Made by a program: the position numbers and the translations under genes. From Streptomyces sp. Ru62 (GTDB lineage: Bacteria; Actinomycetota; Actinomycetes; Streptomycetales; Streptomycetaceae), in assembly GCF_002920615.1 (NCBI RefSeq), contig NZ_PQSU01000005.1, forward strand, positions 248,001 through 312,000: a DNA stretch of 64,000 bases. Direction: 5' to 3'. This document shows, piece by piece, positions 55,828 through 64,000 of the stretch. The notes under the pieces were generated by a model that did not search any database, was not told where the DNA came from, and saw nothing but the letters and a program-made list of their open reading frames with translations. The stretch's first letter is position 1; each line of letters starts with the position of its first letter.

Positions 55828-57219
55828 TCACAGGGCGGGTTTCCCTGTGGTGAACAGCCAGGTGTCGAAGAGATCGTCGAGTTGCTGCCCGCTGACGCGC
55901 TCGGCGAGGCGGATGAAGTCGGCGGTGTCCGCGTTGCCGTACCGGTGGAGCCTCGTCCAGGCCGGCAGCAGCTTGAAGAAGGCCGTGTCACCGATCCGCT
56001 CGCGCAGCACCTGGAGCGTCATCGCGCCGCGCTGGTAGACGGCGGAGGCGAACATCGTGTCCCGCTGCGGGTCGGCGACCTTGATCTGCCAGAAGGCGGA
56101 GTCGGCGGGACGGGAGTCGTAGCCGGCCAGGAAGGAGTCGTGGGCGCTGCGGGTGCCCTGGTGCTCGGCCCACAGCCACTGGGCGTAGGTGGCGAAGCCC
56201 TCGTTGAGCCAGATGTCCTTCCACTGGGCCACGCTCACCGAGTCGCCGAACCACTGGTGGGCCAGTTCGTGCACGATGGTCGACTCGTTGCGCACGGCCG
56301 AGTAGGCGGGCTTGCTCTGCACCTCCAGCGAGAACCCCGCCTCCGGCATGTCGTCGACGATCGCGCCGGTCTCCTCGAAGGGGTACGGCCCGAAGACCTG
56401 CGACCAGTAGTCGGTGGCGGCGGCCGTGACGGCGTACACGTCGACGTTGTTGCTGTTCTTGAGCACGGGGTCGATCGCGACGTAGATGGGGGTGCCGCCG
56501 GGGGTGCGCCCGGTGCGCACGTCGAACTTCCCGATGGTGGCGGTGGCGAGGTAGGTCGCCATCGGCTTCGACTCCCGCCAGTGGGTGTACGTCGAGCCGC
56601 CCTTGTCGTACGTCGACACCAGCCGGCCGTTGGAGACGCCGGTCAGGCCCCGGGGAGCCTTGATCCGGATGTCGTAGGTGGCCTTGTCGGCGGGGTGGTC
56701 GCTGGACGGGAACCAGGTGGAGGCGGCGTTGGGTTCGCAGGCGACGAAGACGCCGTCGGGGGTCTTCATCCACCCGTAGTCGGAGCCGAAGACGATCGGC
56801 CCGCCGAGGGCCTGCGGTACGCCGCCGTAGGTCACGGAGACGGTGAAGTCCCGTCCCGCGGCGAGCGGGTGGCGCGGGGTGACGGTGATCTCGTCGCCGT
56901 CGCGCGTGAACCGCGCGGGTCTGCCGTCGACCTGGACACCGGTGACCTCTAGCTGCTGGAGGTCGAGGTCGAAGGAGGAGAGCTTCTGGGTGGCGCGGGC
57001 CGTGAGGGTCGTACGGCCGTCCAGGCGACCGGTGTCCGGCGCGTAGGCGATGTCCAGACGGTAATGGCGGGCGTCGAAGCCGCCGTTGCCCAGCCGGGGG
57101 AAGTAGGGGTCGCCGATGCCGGGGGCGCCGGGGGTGGGGGCGGAGGAGGCGGCGATGACGAGGAAGGAGGCTGCCGCGGTGGCGACAGCCCCCAGACGTG
57201 CCGAACGGGAGAGTGCCAT
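55828..57219 (-). CDS. Secreted M1-family zinc aminopeptidase
   Basis: This 463-residue protein has a signal peptide (MALSRSARLGAVATAAASFLVIAASSA). The catalytic domain shows the zinc motif HELAHQWFGD (317-326) and WLNEGFATYAQWL with the second-site Glu340. The usual GxMEN is replaced by AGFSLEVQ. M1 peptidases remove N-terminal amino acids from peptides. A role in feeding the neighbouring oligopeptide transporter is inference from location. ATG 57219 follows AAGGGAC. Confidence 0.9.
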   Translation of the reverse strand: MALSRSARLGAVATAAASFLVIAASSAPTPGAPGIGDPYFPRLGNGGFDARHYRLDIAYAPDTGRLDGRTTLTARATQKLSSFDLDLQQLEVTGVQVDGRPARFTRDGDEITVTPRHPLAAGRDFTVSVTYGGVPQALGGPIVFGSDYGWMKTPDGVFVACEPNAASTWFPSSDHPADKATYDIRIKAPRGLTGVSNGRLVSTYDKGGSTYTHWRESKPMATYLATATIGKFDVRTGRTPGGTPIYVAIDPVLKNSNNVDVYAVTAAATDYWSQVFGPYPFEETGAIVDDMPEAGFSLEVQSKPAYSAVRNESTIVHELAHQWFGDSVSVAQWKDIWLNEGFATYAQWLWAEHQGTRSAHDSFLAGYDSRPADSAFWQIKVADPQRDTMFASAVYQRGAMTLQVLRERIGDTAFFKLLPAWTRLHRYGNADTADFIRLAERVSGQQLDDLFDTWLFTTGKPAL

Positions 57220-57292
57220 GTGTCGTCCCTTTCGAGCGTGCCGATCAGTGGTCGGACACGGACGACTCTGCACTCTCCCGCTTGGACATGTA

Positions 57293-57315
57293 CATGACTT
57301 TACCTAGTTGTCATG
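57293..57315. promoter_or_regulatory. Dyad between the M1 peptidase and oppF genes
   Basis: CATGAC-N11-GTCATG lies just past the oppF stop and 74 bases upstream of the M1 peptidase start. A CATGTACATG palindrome overlaps its left part. It could be an operator for the peptidase promoter. A role as a terminator is less likely since no T run follows. Confidence 0.5.
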
Positions 57316-57317
57316 CG

Positions 57318-59017
<1,700 letters not shown>

Positions 59018-59021
<4 letters not shown>

Positions 59022-60112
59022 AGCTTGGGCGCAATCTCTTCGGTCCAGATCCGCCGGCGGTCCTCGGCCGAGAGGTGGCAGGCGGACCAGTGCCCGGCGC
59101 CCACCAGCTCCAGCTCGGGGCGCACCGTGCGGGTGACGTTCCCCTTGGGGATGTCCGCGTACGGGCAGCGGGGGTGGAAGGCGCAGCCCGAGGGGACGTT
59201 GATGAGGCTCGGCGGCGAGCCCTTGACCGGGATGAGCCGTTCGGAGGTCTCGCGGTCGATGCGGGGCATCGAGCCGAGCAGGCCCCAGGTGTAGGGGTGC
59301 TGCGGCTGCTCGAAGACCTCGTCGGCCGGACCGCGCTCCACGCACCGGCCGCCGTACATCACGAGGACGTCGTCGGCGATCTCGGCGACCACACCCAGGT
59401 CGTGGGTGATCATGATGACCGCGGAGCCGAACTCCTTCTGCAGATCACGGATCAGGTCGAGGATCTGCGCCTGGACGGTCACGTCGAGGGCGGTGGTCGG
59501 CTCGTCCGCGATGAGCAGCTCGGGGTTGTTCACCAGCGCCATGGCGATCATGGCGCGCTGGCGCATACCGCCGGAGAACTCGTGCGGGTAGCCGTCGACG
59601 CGCTTGGCGGGCTCGGGGATGCCGACGCGGTCGAGCATCTCGATGGCCCGGGCGCGGGCGACCTTCTTGCTGACGTCGTGGTGCACCCGGTAGGCCTCGA
59701 CGATCTGGTCGCCGACCTTGTAGTAGGGGTGCATCGCGGACAGCGGGTCCTGGAAGATCATCGCCATCTCCCGGCCGCGGAGCTTGCGCACCTCGTCCGG
59801 GGCGGCGGAGACCAGTTCCTTGCCGTCCAGCCAGATCTCGCCGGACATCCGCACGTTCTTGCCGCGGGTGCCGAGCCGGTGCAGGCCCATGATGGCCTGC
59901 GAGGTGACGGACTTGCCGGAGCCGGACTCGCCCACGATGGCGAGGGTCTTGCCCTTCTCCAGCGAGAAGCTGAGCCCGTCGACGGACTTCACCAGGCCGT
60001 CGTCGGTCGGGAAGTGCACCTTGAGGTCGCGGACCTCCAGGAAGGCTTCGGGTGCCTTGCCGGACTCGGTGAGCTCGCCCACCGCGGCGCCGGTCTTGGA
60101 GAGTTCGGTCAC
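59018..60112 (-). CDS. oppD: Oligopeptide ABC transporter ATPase
   Basis: This 364-residue ATPase powers the permease pair. It has Walker [10 protein letters not shown], signature [16 protein letters not shown], Walker [13 protein letters not shown], the H-loop ITHDLGVV, and a C-terminal oligopeptide domain ([12 protein letters not shown], with Cys also in SACH). GTG 60112 overlaps the oppB stop (GTGA). It lies between the permease and OppF genes, so the two ATPases likely form a heterodimer. Confidence 0.95.
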
Positions 60113-61116
60113 GAGAGCCTCACCCGCGGGTCGGCGGCGGCGTAGAGCACGTCCACCAGGAGATTTGCGATCACGACGAAGAAGGCGGCGAGCAGGGTCA
60201 CGCCGAGGATGGGGGGCAGGTCGTTGTCGGTGATGGCCTTCACCGCGTACTCGCCGATGCCGTGCAGCGAGAAGACGTACTCGGTGATCAGGGCGCCGCC
60301 GAGCAGCAGACCGAGGTCCATGCCGAACACGGTGATGATCGGGGTGAGGGCCGCGCGCAGCCCGTGCCGGACCACGACGTTGCGCTCGCGCAGGCCCTTG
60401 GCACGGGCCGTGCGGATGAAGTCCTCGTTCATCGTCTCCAGCATGCCCGAGCGGGTGAGCCGCGCGTAGATGGCGGAGTAGAGGAGCGCGAGCGAACACC
60501 ACGCCGGGAAGAGGGTGTTGGCCCACTGCGAGGGGTTCTCGGTGAACGGGACGTAGGTGGTCCCGAAGATCGGCCACTGTTCGGTGAAGAGCAGGAGCGC
60601 CAGGTTGCCCGTGAAGAACATGGGGAGCGAGACACCGGCGAGCGCGACACCCATGGAAGCGCGGTCGAAGAAGGAACGGGGCTTCAGTGCCGAGACGACA
60701 CCGATCGCCACGCCCGACAGGACCCACAGCACGGCGGCGCCCACGGCCAGCGAGACCGTCACCGGCAACCGGCTGGTGAGCTGCGGCCAGACCGCCTCGT
60801 GGGTCTTGAAGGAGTAGCCGAAGCACGGCGCGTCGCAGCGCACCGTGGTGGGACCGACGTTGTAGTCGGCACCGGCCACGATCCCCTTGATGAAGTGCCA
60901 GTACTGGACGTAGACCGGCTGGTCCAGGCCGAGATTGTGCTTGACCGCGGCGATGTCCGCCTTGGACGGGCTCTTGCCGATGTACTGCTGCGCCAGCTGG
61001 TCCGCTGTCTGGCCGGCGAGCCGTGGCAGCAGGAAGAAGATGGCAAAGGTGACCGCGGAGACGACCAGCAGCAGGATCACTGCCGCGATCGTCCGGCGGA
61101 GGATGTACGAGATCAC
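60109..61116 (-). CDS. oppB: Oligopeptide ABC transporter permease
   Basis: This 335-residue membrane protein has six predicted helices. The start VISYILRRTIAAVILLLVVSAVTFAIFFLL is a first helix. The EAA-type loop is near ARAKGLRERNVVVRHGLRAALTPI. The C-terminus ends [19 protein letters not shown], as in OppB/DppB. It lies 72 bases after the binding-protein gene, with a strong hairpin between. Confidence 0.94.
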   Translation of the reverse strand: MISYILRRTIAAVILLLVVSAVTFAIFFLLPRLAGQTADQLAQQYIGKSPSKADIAAVKHNLGLDQPVYVQYWHFIKGIVAGADYNVGPTTVRCDAPCFGYSFKTHEAVWPQLTSRLPVTVSLAVGAAVLWVLSGVAIGVVSALKPRSFFDRASMGVALAGVSLPMFFTGNLALLLFTEQWPIFGTTYVPFTENPSQWANTLFPAWCSLALLYSAIYARLTRSGMLETMNEDFIRTARAKGLRERNVVVRHGLRAALTPIITVFGMDLGLLLGGALITEYVFSLHGIGEYAVKAITDNDLPPILGVTLLAAFFVVIANLLVDVLYAAADPRVRLS

Positions 61117-61128
61117 GGGGACCGGCGC

Positions 61129-61162
61129 TGGTGCCCGCGGGCCGCGAAGCCCGCGGGCACCA
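61129..61162 (-). terminator. Intra-operon hairpin between oppA and oppB
   Basis: A perfect 13-base stem (TGGTGCCCGCGGG at 61129-61141 and its complement at 61150-61162) with an 8-base loop begins 27 bases past the oppA stop. No T run follows. Such hairpins often protect binding-protein mRNA and allow partial read-through to the permease genes. Confidence 0.7.
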
Positions 61163-61188
61163 ATGCCTTCACCTGCCTTCCGGGGCTG

Positions 61189-62943
61189 CTACTTCGACGC
61201 GACGCCGATGTTGAGGTAGTCGTACTGACCGCTGAAGGCCGCCGTCGAAACCAGGTTGGTGTAGCTCTGCGGGCGGCCCAGGAGGACCTTGAAGTAGGTC
61301 AGCGGGACCAGGACGGCGTCGTCCATGGTCTTCTTGTCGATCTGCGTGTAGAGGCTGTTGCGCTCGTTGGTGTCCTGAGTGCCGATCGCCTTGCCCAGCA
61401 GCTCGTTGACGTCCTTGTTGTTGTACTGCGACAGGTTGGTGTTGCCGGACTGGCTGATCGCCTTGCCGTTCAGGATCTGCTGCAGGAAGCCGTAGCCGGA
61501 GGGCCAGTCGGCACCCCACTGCATCATGATCAGGCCGATGTTCTGCTTCTCGGTGAACTTCGGCACACCCGCGTAGTCGGTGAAGTACTTGCCCGACGGG
61601 TACTGCTTCAGGCTGGCGTTGATGCCGACCTTCTTCAGCGAGTTGATGATCGCCGTGGCGGCGTCGATCTCCTGCGGACGGTCCGAACGGGCCGAGATGT
61701 TCGTCGAGATGGAGGACTTGCCGCAGGCCTTGAGCTGCTCCTTGGCCTTGGCGGCGTCACCCTTGTTGCCGGAAGTGGCGTAGACGTCGGCCTTGCTGTA
61801 GCCCGGGATGTCCGGCGGCAGCACGGTGGAGGCGACGTCACCGCGGATCGGGCCGCCCTCGGCGGTCTGCACCGAGACCTTGTCGATCGCGTACTGGACG
61901 GCCTTGCGGCACTCGACCTTGTCGAACGGCTTCACCTTGGTGTTGATCGCCATGTAGACCAGACGGCCACCGTAGGTGTTGTCCGTGTTGGCCTTCTTGG
62001 CGGGGTCGGTGAGGACGTCGGCCTGGGTCGAGGCCTGGACGCCGGTGCCGGCCAGGTCGATGGCGTCGCCCGCCATGACGTCCTGGTCGATCTTCTCCGG
62101 GTTGACCTTCAGGTTGACGACGATCTTGTCCGGCAGCTGCTTGCGCAGCGGGTCGGTCTTCGGGTCCCAGTTCTCGTTGCGCACGAGGACGGCCTGCTTG
62201 CCGTCGTCGTAGCTCTGGAACTTGTAGGAACCGGAGGACACGATGTGCTTGACGTAGTCGACGCCGGTGTCCTTCGCCTTGGGCACCGGGGCCGTCTGCG
62301 GGGCGGCGACCAGGTAGTCGAACTCCTGGAAGGCCTGCTTGAGGTGGAAGACGATCGTGGTGTCGTCCGGCGTCTGGATGGAGGACAGGCCCTTGTCGCT
62401 CTTGTCCTTGTACGGGCCCTTGTACTTGTCGCCGCCGGCCAGGAACTGCTGGAAGTAGTTCGGGCCGAGGGAGAGCACGTCACGCGCGAAGTTCGAGCGC
62501 TCGACGGCGTACTTGACGTCCTTCGAGGTGATCGGCGAGCCGTCCTCGTACTTCAGGCCCGAACGCAGCTTGTACGTCCAGGTCTTGCCGCCGTCGCTCG
62601 GGACGCCCTTGCTCGCGGCGAGGTCCGGGACCAGGGTGTTGCCCTCTTCGCCGGGACCGGGCTTGAAGGTCATGAGCGGGCGGGCCCACAGCCGGCTGAG
62701 GTTGTACATGTAGGCGTAGTACGTGTTGCCCGGGTCGAAGGAGTCCGGCACGTCGGACATCTCGTAGGTGACCGTGCCGCCCTTCTTGTCGGACACGTTC
62801 ACGACGCCCTTGGTCGCGGCGTTGGCGCCGGCCGACTTGGTGTTGCCGTTCTCGTTCTTGTTGTCATCGGCCTTGCTGCAACCCGCAAGAAACAGGCTGG
62901 CGGAGCCGATGGCCGCGATCGCGGCCAGCGCTGACCTTCGCAT
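61189..62943 (-). CDS. oppA: Oligopeptide-binding lipoprotein
   Basis: This 584-residue solute-binding protein starts MRRSALAAIAAIGSASLFLAGCSKADD, a lipoprotein signal with lipobox LAGC. It then has an Asn/Lys-rich linker and an SBP_bac_5 domain (SRLWARPLMTFKPGPGEEGNTLVPDLAASKGVPSDGGKTWTYKLRSGLKYEDGSPITSKDVKYAVERS). It captures peptides outside the membrane and delivers them to Opp[12 protein letters not shown] lies before the ATG. It sits between the two permease genes, an unusual order. Confidence 0.94.
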   Translation of the reverse strand: MRRSALAAIAAIGSASLFLAGCSKADDNKNENGNTKSAGANAATKGVVNVSDKKGGTVTYEMSDVPDSFDPGNTYYAYMYNLSRLWARPLMTFKPGPGEEGNTLVPDLAASKGVPSDGGKTWTYKLRSGLKYEDGSPITSKDVKYAVERSNFARDVLSLGPNYFQQFLAGGDKYKGPYKDKSDKGLSSIQTPDDTTIVFHLKQAFQEFDYLVAAPQTAPVPKAKDTGVDYVKHIVSSGSYKFQSYDDGKQAVLVRNENWDPKTDPLRKQLPDKIVVNLKVNPEKIDQDVMAGDAIDLAGTGVQASTQADVLTDPAKKANTDNTYGGRLVYMAINTKVKPFDKVECRKAVQYAIDKVSVQTAEGGPIRGDVASTVLPPDIPGYSKADVYATSGNKGDAAKAKEQLKACGKSSISTNISARSDRPQEIDAATAIINSLKKVGINASLKQYPSGKYFTDYAGVPKFTEKQNIGLIMMQWGADWPSGYGFLQQILNGKAISQSGNTNLSQYNNKDVNELLGKAIGTQDTNERNSLYTQIDKKTMDDAVLVPLTYFKVLLGRPQSYTNLVSTAAFSGQYDYLNIGVASK

Positions 62944-62998
62944 GATGGGAGCTTTCCCCTCCATTGTTGGAAACTTTTCGGGCTCTCTGTGGCAGGCG

Positions 62999-63997
62999 TC
63001 AGCGGCTGCGCGGGTCGAGAGCATCGCGGAGACCGTCACCGAGCAGGTTGAACGCCAGGACGGTCACGAAGATGGCGAGACCGGGGACGATCATGAACTG
63101 GGGGTCGACCTTGTAGTAGTTGACCGCCTCGCGGAGCATGCCGCCCCAGGACGCCTGCGGCGGCTGGATGCCGACGCCGAGGAAGCTCAGGGACGCCTCG
63201 AAGAGGATGTTGGTCGGGATGAGCAGCGTCGAGTAGACGATGATCGGGCCGACCAGGTTGGGCATGAGCTCCCGGAACAGGATGTACGGGGCCTTGGCGC
63301 CCATGCCCCGGGAGGCGGACACGAACTCGCGCTCGCGCAGGGCGAGGGTCTGGCCTCGCACGATCCGCCCCAGGTAGGGCCAGTTGAAGAAACCGATGAC
63401 GAAGATCAGCACGCTCAGGTGGAGCGGCAGCCCGGTGAGACCGAACGCGCCGCCCTGGAGGGTGGCGGAGATGGCGATCGCGAAGAGCAGGAGGGGGAAG
63501 GCGAGGAACGTGTCCATCAGCCGGCTGATGACGGCGTCGACCCGCCCGCCGTAGTAACCCGCGACGACGCCCATGATCGCGCCGATGACGTTGGACAGGA
63601 CGGTCGCACCGAACGCCACCACCAGCGAGACCCAGGAGCCCTCCAGGATGCGGGTGGCGATGTCACGGCCGAACTTCGGGTCCACGCCGAGCGGGTGGTC
63701 CAGGCTCATGCCGCCCCAGCCGCCCTTGGGCAGCGAGGTGTCGGGCGTGATCAGGTCCTGGTGGAAGGCGTTGGGGTCGAGGCCGAAGAGGGCCTGGATG
63801 GGGCGGGAGAGGATCGCGAGAAGGATCAGCAGGATCACGAGGACGCCGCCCGCGACGGCGACCTTGTCCTTCTTGAACCGGGTCCAGGCGATCTGGCCCA
63901 GGGAACGACCCTCGATCTGCCCCTTACCGGCACCCTCCAGCACAGCCTCCGGCTGTGCCTCGGCTGCCGCCCCGGTGGTCTCGATCGGTGCGGTCAC
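62999..63997 (-). CDS. oppC: Oligopeptide ABC transporter permease (first gene of the operon)
   Basis: This 332-residue membrane protein has an N-terminal OppC-type cytoplasmic stretch (SLGQIAWTRFKKDKVAVAGG), a periplasmic loop, and five to six helices. The EAA loop is SASRGMGAKAPYILFRELMPN, and the C-terminus is FNLLGDGLRDALDPRSR. GTG 63997 is at the window edge, so the promoter is outside. OppC leads the unit; the order is oppC-oppA-oppB-oppD-oppF. Confidence 0.94.
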   Translation of the reverse strand: MTAPIETTGAAAEAQPEAVLEGAGKGQIEGRSLGQIAWTRFKKDKVAVAGGVLVILLILLAILSRPIQALFGLDPNAFHQDLITPDTSLPKGGWGGMSLDHPLGVDPKFGRDIATRILEGSWVSLVVAFGATVLSNVIGAIMGVVAGYYGGRVDAVISRLMDTFLAFPLLLFAIAISATLQGGAFGLTGLPLHLSVLIFVIGFFNWPYLGRIVRGQTLALREREFVSASRGMGAKAPYILFRELMPNLVGPIIVYSTLLIPTNILFEASLSFLGVGIQPPQASWGGMLREAVNYYKVDPQFMIVPGLAIFVTVLAFNLLGDGLRDALDPRSR

Positions 63998-64000
63998 GGT

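Overview
The window is a stretch of actinomycete chromosome, almost certainly Streptomyces. The DNA is very GC-rich, genes use GTG starts freely, start and stop codons often overlap (ATGA, GTGA), and many products are ones I recognise as Streptomyces-type. The gene set and order (ureC, ilvE, leuB, pruA, serA, ilvCNB, a GGDEF-EAL gene, gatBAC, rmdB, ligA, mnmA, opp) match what I know of the S. coelicolor core between about SCO5476 and SCO5526. No tRNA, rRNA, CRISPR array, insertion sequence or prophage was seen.

Layout. 1-1097 holds a urease locus on the minus strand (start of ureC, a fused ureAB, two operator-like sites upstream). 1330-3698 has ilvE and leuB. 3842-7323 has a secreted purple-acid-phosphatase-like enzyme, a 43-residue gene, an AAC(2')-type acetyltransferase and a hydrolase. 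7420-11472 is a proline catabolism unit (pruA, proline dehydrogenase) with a divergent PucR-type regulator. 11485-13699 is a TetR/MFS exporter pair. 13766-19302 has serA and the branched-chain operon ilvB-ilvN-ilvC behind a leader peptide and attenuator. 19336-22353 is a membrane GGDEF protein with a decayed EAL domain.

22740-31967 is more accessory: two oxidoreductases, a sugar-dehydrogenase-like lipoprotein, a large LuxR-type ATPase regulator, small proteins, an MMPL transporter remnant and several short tandem repeats. 32044-36461 has a methyltransferase and the gatC-gatA-(79 aa)-gatB unit for Gln-tRNA amidation. 36555-38164 has a cupin, a DUF4267 membrane protein and a frameshifted TetR gene with intact-looking operators. 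38192-47612 has rmdB, ligA, a B12-independent methionine synthase-like gene, an SDR, a LOG-family gene, a DUF427 gene, a hydrolase and mnmA. 47719-57219 has a peptidoglycan amidase, a cysteine desulfurase, a repeat-rich spacer, two regulator/target pairs, a thioesterase, an esterase, a TRIC channel and a secreted M1 peptidase. 57318-63997 is an oligopeptide ABC transporter operon (oppC-A-B-D-F), whose last ATPase carries an unusual acidic tail of about 217 residues.

How the genes work together. Much of the window serves amino acids: branched-chain synthesis, serine synthesis, proline breakdown, peptide uptake and amidation of tRNA. Two cyclic di-GMP proteins lie about 16 kb apart, one with a decayed phosphodiesterase domain and one with both domains intact. 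MnmA and the cysteine desulfurase are near neighbours and functionally linked through sulfur transfer to tRNA. I found no clear new multi-gene system. The most useful leads are the paired operator sites, the OppF tail, the degenerate EAL domain, the AAC(2') homologue, the frameshifted TetR and the repeat arrays.
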